Part shown: piece by piece, positions 1 to 8,391 of the stretch
How the letters are laid out: every line of letters begins with the position of its first letter
Numbering within the stretch: the stretch's first letter is position 1
NCBI GenBank assembly: GCA_900546605.1
Contig: URDV01000003.1
Span: forward strand, 1 to 27,309
Length of the DNA stretch: 27,309 nucleotides
Direction of reading: 5' to 3'
DNA from: an uncultured Prevotella sp.
GTDB taxonomy: Bacteria > Bacteroidota > Bacteroidia > Bacteroidales > Bacteroidaceae
Program-made: the position numbers and the translations under genes
The notes under the pieces: generated by a model
The model's input: only the letters and a program-made list of their open reading frames with translations
Told to the model about the DNA's origin: nothing
The model's database searches: none

Positions 1-1
1 A

Positions 2-973
2 GGAGGTAGTACATTGGCCAAATTACTCCTTTTATTAGTGCTCATCATTGTGTTGCAAAATGCTATTCCCATAGCACTCACCCATATATTACACATTAAC
101 CCCCTTATAGGCATGGCCACAGGTTCTATTTCGATGGCTGGAGGACATGGCACCGCAGGCGGATTTAGCTCTACGTTAGAACAAATGGGACTAAACGGAG
201 CATTAACCATATCAATGGCAGCAGCCACCTTTGGACTGATAGCAGGTTCGGTTATTGGAGGCCCTATTGCTGAACGCATTATTCGTACGAAGCTAACACA
301 AGAACATCTCGAGCCTAAGAATTATGTAATAGACCCTGCCATGGCGGGTATTGAAAGCGAAGAATCAACTCCAGCTGGACATCAACAACACATCAGCGAC
401 AACGAGCATGAATTTCAGCAATATGCTAAGGCCACCTACTCACTACTCATCGTCATGGCATTAGGCACAGTAGCCAGTAAACTATTATCTCTCACAGGCA
501 TAACATTCCCCACCTATTTCGGGGCACTCATTATAGCAGCATTGGTGCGCTGTGGTGCTGAATGGCTACACATGGGCGACAAACTTGAGATGGATAAAAT
601 TGTAAGTGTGGGCAACATTTGCTTATCCATGTTTTTAGGCATGGCCATGATATCACTCAAGCTATGGGAATTAGAACAATTAGCGGGTCCACTTCTTCTT
701 ATTTTAGCTGCACAAGTTATTATTATGTCTCTAATGGCATGGTTCGTTGCGTTCAAACTTTTAGGCAACGACTACGACGCAGCCGTATTAGTAGCGGGCG
801 TATGCGGATTTGGACTGGGGGCTACTCCCAATGCGATGGCCAATATGAGTGCCGTTTGCTATAAGTATCATTACACCATCAAGCCATTTCTCATTGTGCC
901 CATTGTGGGTGCTATGTTTGTAGACATTATCAACACTGGATGTATTACCCTATTTTTAAACCTTATTTCATAG
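2..973 (+). CDS. gltS: Sodium/glutamate symporter GltS, 5' end outside the window
   Basis: Inner-membrane Na+-dependent glutamate uptake carrier (ESS family). The frame is open from base 2, and about 323 residues are visible. From memory of E. coli GltS (about 400 residues), roughly the first 80 residues lie upstream of the window. Family hallmarks are clear: a GSISMAGGHGT loop near residue 40 of the visible part, a GGPIAERI segment, the NYDAAVLVAGVCGFGLGATPN loop in the C-terminal third, and VGAMFVDIIN at the end. About eight hydrophobic segments are separated by a hydrophilic loop (His/Glu-rich, residues ~95-140 visible), which corresponds to the central cytoplasmic loop. A TTG at base 14 is internal and is not the start. 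Downstream lies a 656-bp repeat-filled gap, so it is probably not co-transcribed with the porin. The call is firm; substrate specificity is by homology. Confidence 0.93.
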   Translation, partial: GGSTLAKLLLLLVLIIVLQNAIPIALTHILHINPLIGMATGSISMAGGHGTAGGFSSTLEQMGLNGALTISMAAATFGLIAGSVIGGPIAERIIRTKLTQEHLEPKNYVIDPAMAGIESEESTPAGHQQHISDNEHEFQQYAKATYSLLIVMALGTVASKLLSLTGITFPTYFGALIIAALVRCGAEWLHMGDKLEMDKIVSVGNICLSMFLGMAMISLKLWELEQLAGPLLLILAAQVIIMSLMAWFVAFKLLGNDYDAAVLVAGVCGFGLGATPNAMANMSAVCYKYHYTIKPFLIVPIVGAMFVDIINTGCITLFLNLIS

Positions 974-1051
974 GTCATTAAAGCTACTAAATAGGGGCAT
1001 CATTTTGTGCAGATAAAAAATTTTGACTTGTACTTTTGCCCAAATGCATAC

Positions 1052-1241
1052 GTGTTGACGGAATTAGTAAACAGGTTAACTGGGTTAACAGGTTGACAGG
1101 TAAGATTGTCAAGTTTTTTAACTTCTTATCATTCTACTCATTCTACCTTTAACATAATAAGTGGTGTATCGCTTACTTACCCGTTAACTTGTTAACTGTC
1201 AACTTGTTAACCCGTTCACCAAGAAATCCGCCAATGGACAA
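1052..1241 (+). mobile_element. MITE-like element, copy 1 (diverged, 190 bp)
   Basis: Same family as the copies at 3105, 19654 and 23097. The left end is GTGTTGACGGAATTAG and the right end is AAATCCGCCAATGG, both decayed versions of the GCGTTGGCGGAATTAG and ATNTGCCAACGGGTTG ends. The interior has 10-bp-periodic GTTAACAGGT/GTTGACAGGT units, the conserved AACATAATAAGTGGTGTAT core, and a TTGTTAACCCGTTCACC arm. It is longer than its sisters because of an extra internal unit. The flanks (TGCATAC / ATATATA) are not a direct repeat, which fits an older insertion. It encodes no protein. Confidence 0.75.
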
Positions 1242-1274
1242 ATATATAGAAGAGCATATTCATCTGCACATTAT

Positions 1275-1468
1275 GAATTGGTATAAACTTTCCTGACGAA
1301 GTTTCAATACTTTTATTTTTTCTAAATTCAATCTTGAACTTCCCTATTAGCCGTTTTTCTATAAGATAGTGCAAATATCGACAAAGATGCAAACTTGCTT
1401 ACAATAGTTGCCGATGTGTAGCTCATCTTCAATCATATATTGAATTTCATAAAAACTTGGACCAATTC
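1275..1468 (+). repeat. Repeat family 2, copy A (194 bp, internally shortened)
   Basis: Starts GAATTGGTATAAACTTT, then CTGACGAAG, and ends CATAAAAACTTGGACCAATTC, so the termini are imperfect inverted repeats. The middle carries GATAGTGCAAA, then GATGCAAACTTGCTTACAAT and GTTGCCGATGTG, matching the same order in the reverse complement of 5675-5941. Relative to that copy a central block of about 70 bp is missing. No protein is encoded and no exact target duplication is seen. Confidence 0.6.
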
Positions 1469-1540
1469 TGCATTTTTACATGCCATTTCTCAACATGGAC
1501 ACTACAAGTCCACATCATTAGGAGTAAATTCGCATTTTCC

Positions 1541-1571
1541 TTGGTGCTTCAACATATTATATCTACTTTTG
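1541..1571 (+). promoter_or_regulatory. Bacteroidota-type promoter of the porin gene
   Basis: TTGG at 1541-1544 (-33-like) is followed after about 20 nt by TACTTTTG at 1564-1571, a full match to the TAnnTTTG -7 consensus. Predicted transcription start is near 1577, giving a 5' leader of about 50 nt before the ATG at 1630. It lies outside both repeats, so porin transcription need not depend on them. Confidence 0.55.
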
Positions 1572-1629
1572 TAGAGAAAGATAAATTGCTCAATTGTAGT
1601 CTATCTTATTTCAAGAAAAAAACAACCAT

Positions 1630-2799
1630 ATGAAAACAGCATTACTTTTACCAATATTAGCACTCATCCCTATATGTTCATGGGCTGATAGTCATGAAAA
1701 AGCCTTTAACGACTTAGACTATGAAACAGAGGGATATACCATCACGGCTAAAAAAGCCACATCGAAAATGATGCAACAAATGCAACCGAGCATAAAGTTC
1801 GGTGGCTACATTATGGGCAAATATAGCATTAACGACCGCAAGGGAGAAGCTACCAATGGAGGTTTTGATTTGCGCTTTATTCGTCTTTATGCCGACGGAC
1901 ACGTTTACCGAGACTTTTACTACAAAATGCAGTTTGAAGTAAATGGTGCTCCTGGCGAAAACAAAGGACCACGTGTACTTGACGCCTTCATTGAATGGCA
2001 AAAATTTGACTTTTTACGCATCAAGTTAGGACAATTCAAACGTTCTTTCGGTTTTGAGAACCCTATGAGTCCTTTAGCCATTGGCATGGGTTCCTACTCA
2101 CAAGCCACCATGAAGTTAGCCTCCATTAACGACCGAAATGGAGAAGGCAGCTTTAACAAAAGTTCTGGACGCGACTTAGGTTTTCAACTACAAGGCGACG
2201 TTTTACCTGCAGCCGATGGACACAAATGGCTTCATTACCAAGTGGGCCTTTTCAACGGACAAGGAATTAACCATGCCGATAAAGACCACCACAAAGATTT
2301 GATTGGTGGCATGTGGATTTCGCCTGTCAAGAACCTATGCATCGGAGGTTTTGGATGGAATGGTAAATACACTAACGAAAAGTTTACTGGTTCTGAAGGC
2401 ACTCTTAAAAGCGTAAAACGTGTACGTTGGGGAGCAGGCTTAAAATATGAAAGCAATTGGACCGTTCGTGGTGAATACATGAGTTCAACAGGCGGCGTCG
2501 TTACTGATGCTTCAGCTCCTGACCATTCTGACGCATGGTATGCCACCATAGGAGCACCTATTGCCAAGGGATTGAAAGTGTATGGGCGCTATGACTGCTA
2601 CCGCAACGACAAGCACTCATGGAACTCACTCTGCACCAATTATGGAATTTCGGGCAATTACACCTTAGGTAAGAACTTGATATTTCAACTCAACTACACC
2701 TTTACCGACGACCGCACAGCACGCCACGTTACCGACCCGAGCAAGCGCAAGGACTCGCGCTACAACACAGTTGACGTGCAAGTAACAGCACGCTTTTAA
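1630..2799 (+). CDS. Phosphate-selective porin O/P-like outer-membrane protein
   Basis: A 389-residue outer-membrane beta-barrel. The N-terminus is a classical signal peptide (MKTALLLPILALIPICSWA, probable cleavage before DSHEKAF). The mature part opens with a short polar stretch (residues 20-50) and then 'IKFGGYIMGKYS', the usual first strand of the OprO/OprP-like family. Alternating aromatic strands follow: YADGHVYRDFYYKMQFEVNG, FLRIKLGQFKRSFGFENPMS, LHYQVGLFNGQGIN. The chain ends in VDVQVTARF with a terminal Phe, as expected for BAM-inserted barrels. Length fits the family (~380-420). Whether it truly takes up phosphate or polyphosphate cannot be judged; many Bacteroidota members have unknown substrates. 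A promoter lies at 1541-1571, and no Shine-Dalgarno is visible before the ATG. Confidence 0.85.
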   Translation: MKTALLLPILALIPICSWADSHEKAFNDLDYETEGYTITAKKATSKMMQQMQPSIKFGGYIMGKYSINDRKGEATNGGFDLRFIRLYADGHVYRDFYYKMQFEVNGAPGENKGPRVLDAFIEWQKFDFLRIKLGQFKRSFGFENPMSPLAIGMGSYSQATMKLASINDRNGEGSFNKSSGRDLGFQLQGDVLPAADGHKWLHYQVGLFNGQGINHADKDHHKDLIGGMWISPVKNLCIGGFGWNGKYTNEKFTGSEGTLKSVKRVRWGAGLKYESNWTVRGEYMSSTGGVVTDASAPDHSDAWYATIGAPIAKGLKVYGRYDCYRNDKHSWNSLCTNYGISGNYTLGKNLIFQLNYTFTDDRTARHVTDPSKRKDSRYNTVDVQVTARF

Positions 2800-2970
2800 C
2801 GCAACACATTCTTTAAAATTTAGCACATTTTCCCCTACCTAGACATAGGCTTAAAACGTAACGATGTAGAATATTGGTAAATAAAACGAGACATTGTCTG
2901 ACTCTGTCAAGACACTCACATACCAAGTCTACATATTGCAAAAAAAATTAAGTAATGGTAAAAGAATAAG

Positions 2971-3081
2971 TTGAGCAATTTTTGCATATATTTTTAGTCG
3001 TTTGGGGAGCCTAAGCAAAAGAGTATAGCGAGCTATGAGACTGAGCGAAGGTTTCAAAAACAGCTAAAAGAACATGCTCAA
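2971..3081. repeat. Inverted repeat with central TAGCGAGCTA motif
   Basis: The outer arms are TTGAGCA (2971-2977) and TGCTCAA (3075-3081). Inner arms TTTTTAGTCGTTT and AAACAGCTAAAAG pair imperfectly. The loop contains TAGCGAGCTA, a near-palindrome also found in the middle of the repeat-family-2 copy at 5675-5941. It could be a distant member of that family or an independent hairpin element. Confidence 0.4.
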
Positions 3082-3104
3082 TTATCCCCTACTATTAACT
3101 CTAC

Positions 3105-3277
3105 GCGTTGGCGAAATTAGTTAAAGAGTTGACAGGTTAACGGGTTAACAGGTAAGTTTGTCAAGTTTTTCAACTTCTTACCATCCTGACTTTAACATAA
3201 TAAGTGGTGTATAGCATACTTACTTCTTAACTTGTCAACTTATTAACCCGTTCACCAAGAAATCTGCCAACGGGTTG
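3105..3277 (+). mobile_element. MITE-like element, copy 2, with perfect 7-bp target duplication
   Basis: A 173-bp element starting GCGTTGGCGAAATTAG and ending AAATCTGCCAACGGGTTG. It is bounded by ACTCTAC at 3098-3104 and ACTCTAC at 3278-3284. The two halves are imperfectly complementary, so a single strand could fold into a long hairpin (for example GTTGACAGGTTAACGGGTTAAC against GTTAACCCG-type arms). There is no ORF, so mobilisation would need a transposase in trans. It is in the same orientation as the flanking genes and ends 85 bp before relA. Confidence 0.85.
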
Positions 3278-3362
3278 ACTCTACAAATTGAGCAAGTTAT
3301 TTTTTACCCATTACTAAGTAGGCGTACAAAATTATTTTGAAAACCTACTTACGCACACTTAA

Positions 3363-5579
3363 ATGACTATGAGCGATATGAAAAGAGATTTTGCTGAACG
3401 CAACAACTTTGTAAAAGCTTTGTTGGGCATTTATCACAACGAGCACGTACGCCCCAACCATGACGAGGTGCATCAATTAGCCGATTACATCAATAGTGCC
3501 ATTGCCACAAACGAAAGCCTCATACGTGACGAATTCGGACTCAACCGCATCGTTTTAGCGGCCGAGGCCATACGCTTGGCTGTTGACGAAATAGGATTAC
3601 GCGGACACGCATTAACAGCCTACATGTTACGTTCGGTGGTACGCACAGCTGAACAATGCGACGTAATAGAACGTTTTTTTGGCAAAGACATAGCCAACAC
3701 CTTACGCGGCTTTATACGCGTTGAAAGCATTGAGGTAAAAACTGAAGCTATGCGCACCGACAACTTTCGCAACCTACTCATTGCGCAAGCAGGAGACATG
3801 CGCATCATACTTATGCTCATAGCCGACAGCGTAAATGTCATGCGCCACATAAAAGACGTTGAGAACATTAAAGCTCAACGACGAGTAAGTACAGAAGCCG
3901 CTTACTTATATGCGCCTTTAGCACACAAGTTGGGACTTTACAAGTTGAAAAGTGAACTCGAAGACCTCAGCCTCAAATATTTGGAGCATGATGCCTACTA
4001 CATGATTAAGGAGAATTTGAATGCTACAAAGCGTGCACGCGATGCCTACATTGAACGTTTCATTGCCCCAATACGCCAAATGCTTGACAGCGAAGGCTTG
4101 CACTACCACATGAAAGGCCGCACCAAGAGTATTCACTCTATTTGGCAAAAAATGAAGAAACAGCAATGTGGGTTCAATGGTGTGTACGACCTATTTGCCA
4201 TACGCATTATTTTAGATGCCCCATTGGCTAAAGAAAAAGAGCAATGTTGGAAGGTTTTTTCGCTCATTACTAACAAGTATGAGAGCAACTTAAAGCGCTT
4301 ACGCGACTGGCTTACTGTGCCCAAGAGTAATGGCTACGAAAGTCTGCACATCACGGTGAAGGGGCCCGAAGATAAATGGGTAGAAGTGCAGATACGCACA
4401 GAGCGTATGGACGAGATTGCTGAACATGGCTTAGCTGCCCACTGGCGTTATAAAGGTGTTAAGAGCAGTAGTGGTGGCGTTGACTCATGGTTAGCCGACA
4501 TTCGCTCAGCGCTTGAAACAGGCAATGAGGGCTTACTCACACAAAGTCTTTCATCTGACTTAAAGGAACAAGATGTGTACGTATTCTCACCTAAAGGTGA
4601 CCTTTATCGTTTACCGCCCCACTCTACCGTACTTGACTTTGCCTACACCATACACACAGGCGTAGGTAACCGATGTGTAGGCGGAAGAATTGACGGGAAG
4701 AACTATCCAATACGTCAGCCTCTTGAAAGCGGACAAACGGTTGAAATACTCACCTCTACTACCCAAAAACCAAAGTCTGAATGGTTATCAATAGCACAGA
4801 GCAACCATGCACGTTCAAAAATCAGAGCTGCCGTACGCGAACTAACCGCAGGCGAAACAGCGCTTGGCAAGGAGACGCTTGAGCGCAAAATGCGTAACCG
4901 AAAGATAGATTGGGATGAAGCATTGGTTAATCAACTTATCAAAAAATTAGGTTACAAAGAGAGTTTTGACTTTTTCAAAGCTTTGGCCAACGACAAGGTC
5001 GACATTAACCATGCACTTGACACCTATGTTGAATTAGGCAAACGCGAGCAAGGCATTGCCGAGCGTGCAGCCACACGCTCAGCTGAAGAGTTCAGCATGG
5101 AGAGCGAAATTGGAGTAAAAGCCAAAGGTGAGCAAGACGAATTAGTTATTGGTCGTGATCTTAAAGGCCTTGACTACCAACTGGCACGTTGCTGCAGTCC
5201 CGTTTATGGCGATGATATATTCGGTTTTGTGACTGTTAATGGTGGCATTAAAATTCATCGCACAAGCTGCCCTAATGCTCCAGCACTACGTCAACGTTTT
5301 GGCTATCGCATAGTGAAAGCCCGCTGGGCTGGAAAAGGACAAGGTTCATACCCCATCACGCTACACGTTGTTGGGCAAGATGACTTGGGCATTGTTAACA
5401 ACATAACCTCCATTATATCAAAAGAGGAACACATCATGCTGCGTAGCATCAACATTGACTCTAACGATGGTTTATTCTCAGGCATACTCACCATTTTGGT
5501 TGACGACACGCAACGCCTTACGGGACTCATCAAAAAGCTGCGTACCGTGAGGGGAGTCAAAGCTGTTAGCCGCAGCTAA
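3363..5579 (+). CDS. relA: RelA/SpoT-family (p)ppGpp synthetase, hydrolase-deficient
   Basis: Makes the stringent-response alarmone (p)ppGpp from ATP and GTP/GDP in the cytoplasm. Domains in 738 residues: a degenerate HD region (~30-190), synthetase (~250-365, with GRTKSIHSIWQKMKK, YDLFAIRII, GYESLHITV and EVQIRTERMDEIAEHGLAAHW), TGS (~403-465, DVYVFSPKGDLYRLP), a helical linker, a Cys-containing domain (C610, C611, C636) and a C-terminal ACT domain (~663-737). The hydrolase metal motif LLHDxxED is replaced by MLRSVVRT (89-95), and LADRLHNMRT reads IADSVNVMRHI (153-163). It should therefore be synthesis-only, like proteobacterial RelA, with a separate bifunctional SpoT elsewhere. Three in-frame ATGs (codons 1, 3, 6) are possible starts; the first is used. 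Full length, no frameshift. Confidence 0.88.
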   Translation: MTMSDMKRDFAERNNFVKALLGIYHNEHVRPNHDEVHQLADYINSAIATNESLIRDEFGLNRIVLAAEAIRLAVDEIGLRGHALTAYMLRSVVRTAEQCDVIERFFGKDIANTLRGFIRVESIEVKTEAMRTDNFRNLLIAQAGDMRIILMLIADSVNVMRHIKDVENIKAQRRVSTEAAYLYAPLAHKLGLYKLKSELEDLSLKYLEHDAYYMIKENLNATKRARDAYIERFIAPIRQMLDSEGLHYHMKGRTKSIHSIWQKMKKQQCGFNGVYDLFAIRIILDAPLAKEKEQCWKVFSLITNKYESNLKRLRDWLTVPKSNGYESLHITVKGPEDKWVEVQIRTERMDEIAEHGLAAHWRYKGVKSSSGGVDSWLADIRSALETGNEGLLTQSLSSDLKEQDVYVFSPKGDLYRLPPHSTVLDFAYTIHTGVGNRCVGGRIDGKNYPIRQPLESGQTVEILTSTTQKPKSEWLSIAQSNHARSKIRAAVRELTAGETALGKETLERKMRNRKIDWDEALVNQLIKKLGYKESFDFFKALANDKVDINHALDTYVELGKREQGIAERAATRSAEEFSMESEIGVKAKGEQDELVIGRDLKGLDYQLARCCSPVYGDDIFGFVTVNGGIKIHRTSCPNAPALRQRFGYRIVKARWAGKGQGSYPITLHVVGQDDLGIVNNITSIISKEEHIMLRSINIDSNDGLFSGILTILVDDTQRLTGLIKKLRTVRGVKAVSRS

Positions 5580-6081
5580 TAGCCTCATTCAATTTTGCTG
5601 ACAACGTGATAGAATGTATTCTCCTTACATTATTAATGTAGGTGTATAAAGTTCTTTTTATGTTGAATGTGTATGAAGTTGTCTAAACTTTTATGGAATT
5701 CAAGTTTTGCCTTTATCTTTTTATAAGATAGGCGGCACCTTGGCAAAGATTGCAACCAAGCTTGCATCTCTGCTCTCGGTTTGCACTATCTTTGAGGAGA
5801 TTTATAGGACTTAAATAAGAAATGTAGCGAGCTACACAACCGATGATAGTCCTAAAAAAGCCCCAAAAAGAAGGTAAATATTGAATGTAGAAGAGATAAA
5901 ACTTTAAATATAATCTTCGTCAGAAAAGTTTAGACGACTTCTCTCTATATATACTGATAGACTCATCAAAACACTTTTAATATAATTTGAGCACTTACTT
6001 ATTTACCCTCTTCCGTACTCATCACAATCAAAAGAATCAAACCCGCAATTCACCTTATTTCAACGCCAACAAAAAGTTTCT
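5580..6081. other. Intergenic gap after relA, mostly a family-2 repeat
   Basis: A weak hairpin (CCTTACATT...AATGTAGG, 5623-5642) may end relA transcription, though its T-run is poor. A 267-bp family-2 repeat occupies 5675-5941. The remaining 140 bp before the DUF5686-like gene is AT-rich (TATATATAC, TATAATTTGAG at about 5980) with no clear promoter. No gene is seen. Confidence 0.55.
5675..5941 (-). repeat. Repeat family 2, copy B (267 bp, most complete)
   Basis: The terminal inverted repeats are GAAGTTGTCTAAACTTTT (from 5675) and AAAAGTTTAGACGACTTC (ending 5941), with 17 of 18 positions matching. Its reverse complement runs: ends, CTGACGAAG, TTTATCTCTTCTACATTCAAT, a hairpin around TAGCTCGCTA flanked by TTTAGGAC/GTCCTATAAA, then GATAGTGCAAACCGAGAGC, GATGCAAGCTTGGTTGCAAT and TTTGCCAAGGTG. 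Copies at 1275 and 21854 share blocks in the same order. No coding capacity and no obvious target duplication. Confidence 0.65.
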
Positions 6082-8316
6082 ATGTACCTTCCGCACACCC
6101 AGACACACACACTACTACGACGAGTAGCATTACTACTTGTCGCTATATTGTATGGGGGCATATACATGCAAGCACAAGTACAACACATTGAAAATCGTGT
6201 ATTTGCATTTGCTGATAGCATCAACCAATTTATCAAAGCACAAAAGGAAGGCACACCACGCTTAAGCGAAAGCATGGTAACACTCTACTTGCGTCACAAC
6301 ATGTTTACACAACGCTGTGGCCCCATTGTTCGATATTTGCCCAACATGCCACGATTAGAACGCGGACGAAACGAATATGTAACCGAAGCGCAACTCATGC
6401 TGCAAATGCGGCCACCTGGTGAAATTGACTGCAAAGTCATAGCCTATCACTCCACCAATCGCTATCTGCAACCTGAACGATTCACGTCATATAGTCGATT
6501 TAATTTTCAAATTTATGACGCGAAACTATTTATTGACCAATTGCTCAATCCTTTTAATCGTCGCAACAGCCGTTTTTATCACTATAGCTACGTATTCACA
6601 CATTTAGGTAATGGCACAACAGCCACCACCGTACGTATGCACATTCAGCCTCGCTTTAGCAATGACCAATTAGCCAAAGGTTATGCCGATGTTGACATAA
6701 AAACAGGAGCTATCACACATTTCATACTACAATTTAATATACAATTACAACACATAACTGTAAATGCACGCATGGGGCGCAATGGACTTGAACAACTAAC
6801 TCCACAGCGCATGCGCATCGTGTCAAACTTTAAATTATTAGGCAACAAAGTGCTCGAGACAACTGACCTTTTTGCCCACTACTCTTTCAGTTGTCCATTA
6901 CCGCATCACACAAAGCACCGCGATAAATATGACCTAACACAGCAATGTTGGTTGCGTATTGACACCACCCAAATGATTACTTCGGCCTCTTACTTCGATG
7001 CCATCCGTCCCATGGCCTTGCGCGAAAGTGAAAAACAGCAATTTAAGCAACATAACGCACTAAATGAGAACGACTCTACCTTCAACCTACCTAATGACCC
7101 TACGTTAGCAGACCCCAAGGTAGCACACCAACATAACACGCTCGGTAAACACACCCAAAACATACTCTTATCATCACACGCACTTAATCTGAGCAACGAT
7201 GGCTATGCCCAACTTAAACTGCCTGCAATTATCACCCCATCTATGCTACAATGGAGCGGAGCAAAAGGACTTTCTTTGCGAACACGCATAAAGTTTACCC
7301 TTAACAAGAATCCCAACATCAGCGATGATGTCATTCAGTTTAGTCCAGTTGTAGGCTACAGTTTTAAGCAAAAGCAAGTTTACTGGCAAGTGCCTTTAAA
7401 CCTACGTTTTTGGCCTAAAAAGAATGCTTTGCTCACTTTTGAGGTGGGGGGAGGTGCACGCAGCTATAATAACAAGCAAGCTGAAGAGCTACGACAACGA
7501 CTCAAAGGAATGGAAAACTTTGACTCAATTAACAACATCATCAACCATTATGGATTTAATGATTACCGCGACAATTATGCCTTGTGCAACTTTACCTTTT
7601 CGCCCCTTCCCGGACTTAACATTACTTTGGGATCACGCTATCACCACCGTGTTTTAGTTGACTGGAACAACATTACTGCTACCATGGGGCTATCACATCA
7701 CCTAAGTTCGTTAGCACCAAGCATACAGATTGAATGGACACCTGCACAATATTACTATCGCAACAATAATCGCTGCATTCCACTCTATTCACATTACCCC
7801 ACATTCATAGCCCAATATGAACGAGGTTTCGGACTTAACAGAAACGCCACCTACTACGAACGCATTGAGGGTGATGTGCGCTATCGCCTACCACTTTATG
7901 CACTTCGCACTCTCTATTTCAGAGCAGGCATAGGATGTTACACGCAACGTGGCAACAATTGCTTTATTGACTACGACTTCTTACGTTTTAACTACGTTCC
8001 ACAAGGATGGACTGACGAGCTAACAGGCGAATTTCAACTACTTAGTGCCCGTTGGTACAATGAGTCACGTTACTACGTACGTTGCACCTCGACTTACGAA
8101 AGTCCCATGTTAGCACTTTCACGCATACCTTTCATATCGCGCATTGTACAAACAGAACGCATTTACTTCAACATGCTTTCTGTTCATGCTTTAGGTTTTT
8201 ATGCTGAAGCGGGATATGGGTTCAGCACCCACTTAATGGACATTGGTGTCTTTACAGGCATGTCACACGACCATGTGTTCAACTTTGGCTGCAAAATAGC
8301 ATTAAAAAGCCTATAG
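6082..8316 (+). CDS. DUF5686-like outer-membrane beta-barrel protein
   Basis: A 744-residue exported protein. The N-terminus (MYLPHTQTHTLLRRVALLLV...IYMQA|Q) is an Arg-containing signal peptide, and the later ATG at 6166 would destroy it. The N-terminal half is soluble. It contains a passage typical of Bacteroidota DUF5686 proteins: HYSYVFTHLGNGTTATTVRMHIQPR, then LAKGYADVDIKTGAITHF, then MGRNGLEQLTPQRMRIVSNFKLLGNKV (~165-265). The C-terminal half (~400-744) has alternating aromatic strands (VYWQVPLNLRFWPKKNALLTFEVGGG, LPGLNITLGSRYHHRV) and resembles a 14-16-strand barrel. The carboxypeptidase-regulatory-like domain usual at the N-terminus is absent, so this is a short variant. Function is unknown; a role in outer-membrane transport or envelope assembly is only a guess. 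It stands alone, 75 bp before recR. Confidence 0.6.
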   Translation: MYLPHTQTHTLLRRVALLLVAILYGGIYMQAQVQHIENRVFAFADSINQFIKAQKEGTPRLSESMVTLYLRHNMFTQRCGPIVRYLPNMPRLERGRNEYVTEAQLMLQMRPPGEIDCKVIAYHSTNRYLQPERFTSYSRFNFQIYDAKLFIDQLLNPFNRRNSRFYHYSYVFTHLGNGTTATTVRMHIQPRFSNDQLAKGYADVDIKTGAITHFILQFNIQLQHITVNARMGRNGLEQLTPQRMRIVSNFKLLGNKVLETTDLFAHYSFSCPLPHHTKHRDKYDLTQQCWLRIDTTQMITSASYFDAIRPMALRESEKQQFKQHNALNENDSTFNLPNDPTLADPKVAHQHNTLGKHTQNILLSSHALNLSNDGYAQLKLPAIITPSMLQWSGAKGLSLRTRIKFTLNKNPNISDDVIQFSPVVGYSFKQKQVYWQVPLNLRFWPKKNALLTFEVGGGARSYNNKQAEELRQRLKGMENFDSINNIINHYGFNDYRDNYALCNFTFSPLPGLNITLGSRYHHRVLVDWNNITATMGLSHHLSSLAPSIQIEWTPAQYYYRNNNRCIPLYSHYPTFIAQYERGFGLNRNATYYERIEGDVRYRLPLYALRTLYFRAGIGCYTQRGNNCFIDYDFLRFNYVPQGWTDELTGEFQLLSARWYNESRYYVRCTSTYESPMLALSRIPFISRIVQTERIYFNMLSVHALGFYAEAGYGFSTHLMDIGVFTGMSHDHVFNFGCKIALKSL

Positions 8317-8376
8317 GATGATTCATGACCATAAACTTTCATCATAAAAAAAGAGTCTGAACACCTACATATTTAT

Positions 8377-8384
8377 TACCTTTG
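8377..8384 (+). promoter_or_regulatory. -7 box of recR, almost touching the start codon
   Basis: TACCTTTG is a full TAnnTTTG match, ending only 7 nt before the ATG at 8392. A weak -33-like TCTG is at 8356-8359. Transcription starting 5-7 nt after the box would give a leader of 0-3 nt, so a (near-)leaderless recR mRNA is predicted. Confidence 0.55.
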
Positions 8385-8391
8385 CACCATA

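Larger units (their letters stand above)
974..1629. other. Long repeat-filled intergenic gap between gltS and the porin
   Basis: No convincing ORF. Contents in order: an orphan -7-like box TACTTTTG at 1031-1038; a MITE-like element at 1052-1241; a repeat-family-2 copy at 1275-1468; and a probable porin promoter at 1541-1571. About two thirds of the gap is repeat-derived, so it appears to have grown by element insertion. Confidence 0.7.
2800..3362. other. Intergenic gap between porin and relA holding two inverted-repeat structures
   Basis: No ORF with protein-like composition. It holds an inverted repeat at 2971-3081, a MITE-like element at 3105-3277 with target duplications, and a short inverted repeat (AAGTAGG at 3317-3323 / CCTACTT at 3345-3351) just before relA. 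No perfect TAnnTTTG box is seen ahead of relA. The closest match is TTATTTTG at about 3333-3340, which lies inside the loop of that last repeat. Confidence 0.65.

Noticed and set aside
14..973. gltS starting at the TTG at base 14
   Set aside because: The frame is open to base 2 and the protein lacks its first transmembrane segments; the gene begins outside the window.
1071..1110. GTTAACAGGT-type short repeats as a CRISPR or iteron array
   Set aside because: They recur only as arms of the MITE-like elements, with no spacer structure of constant size and no cas or rep gene.
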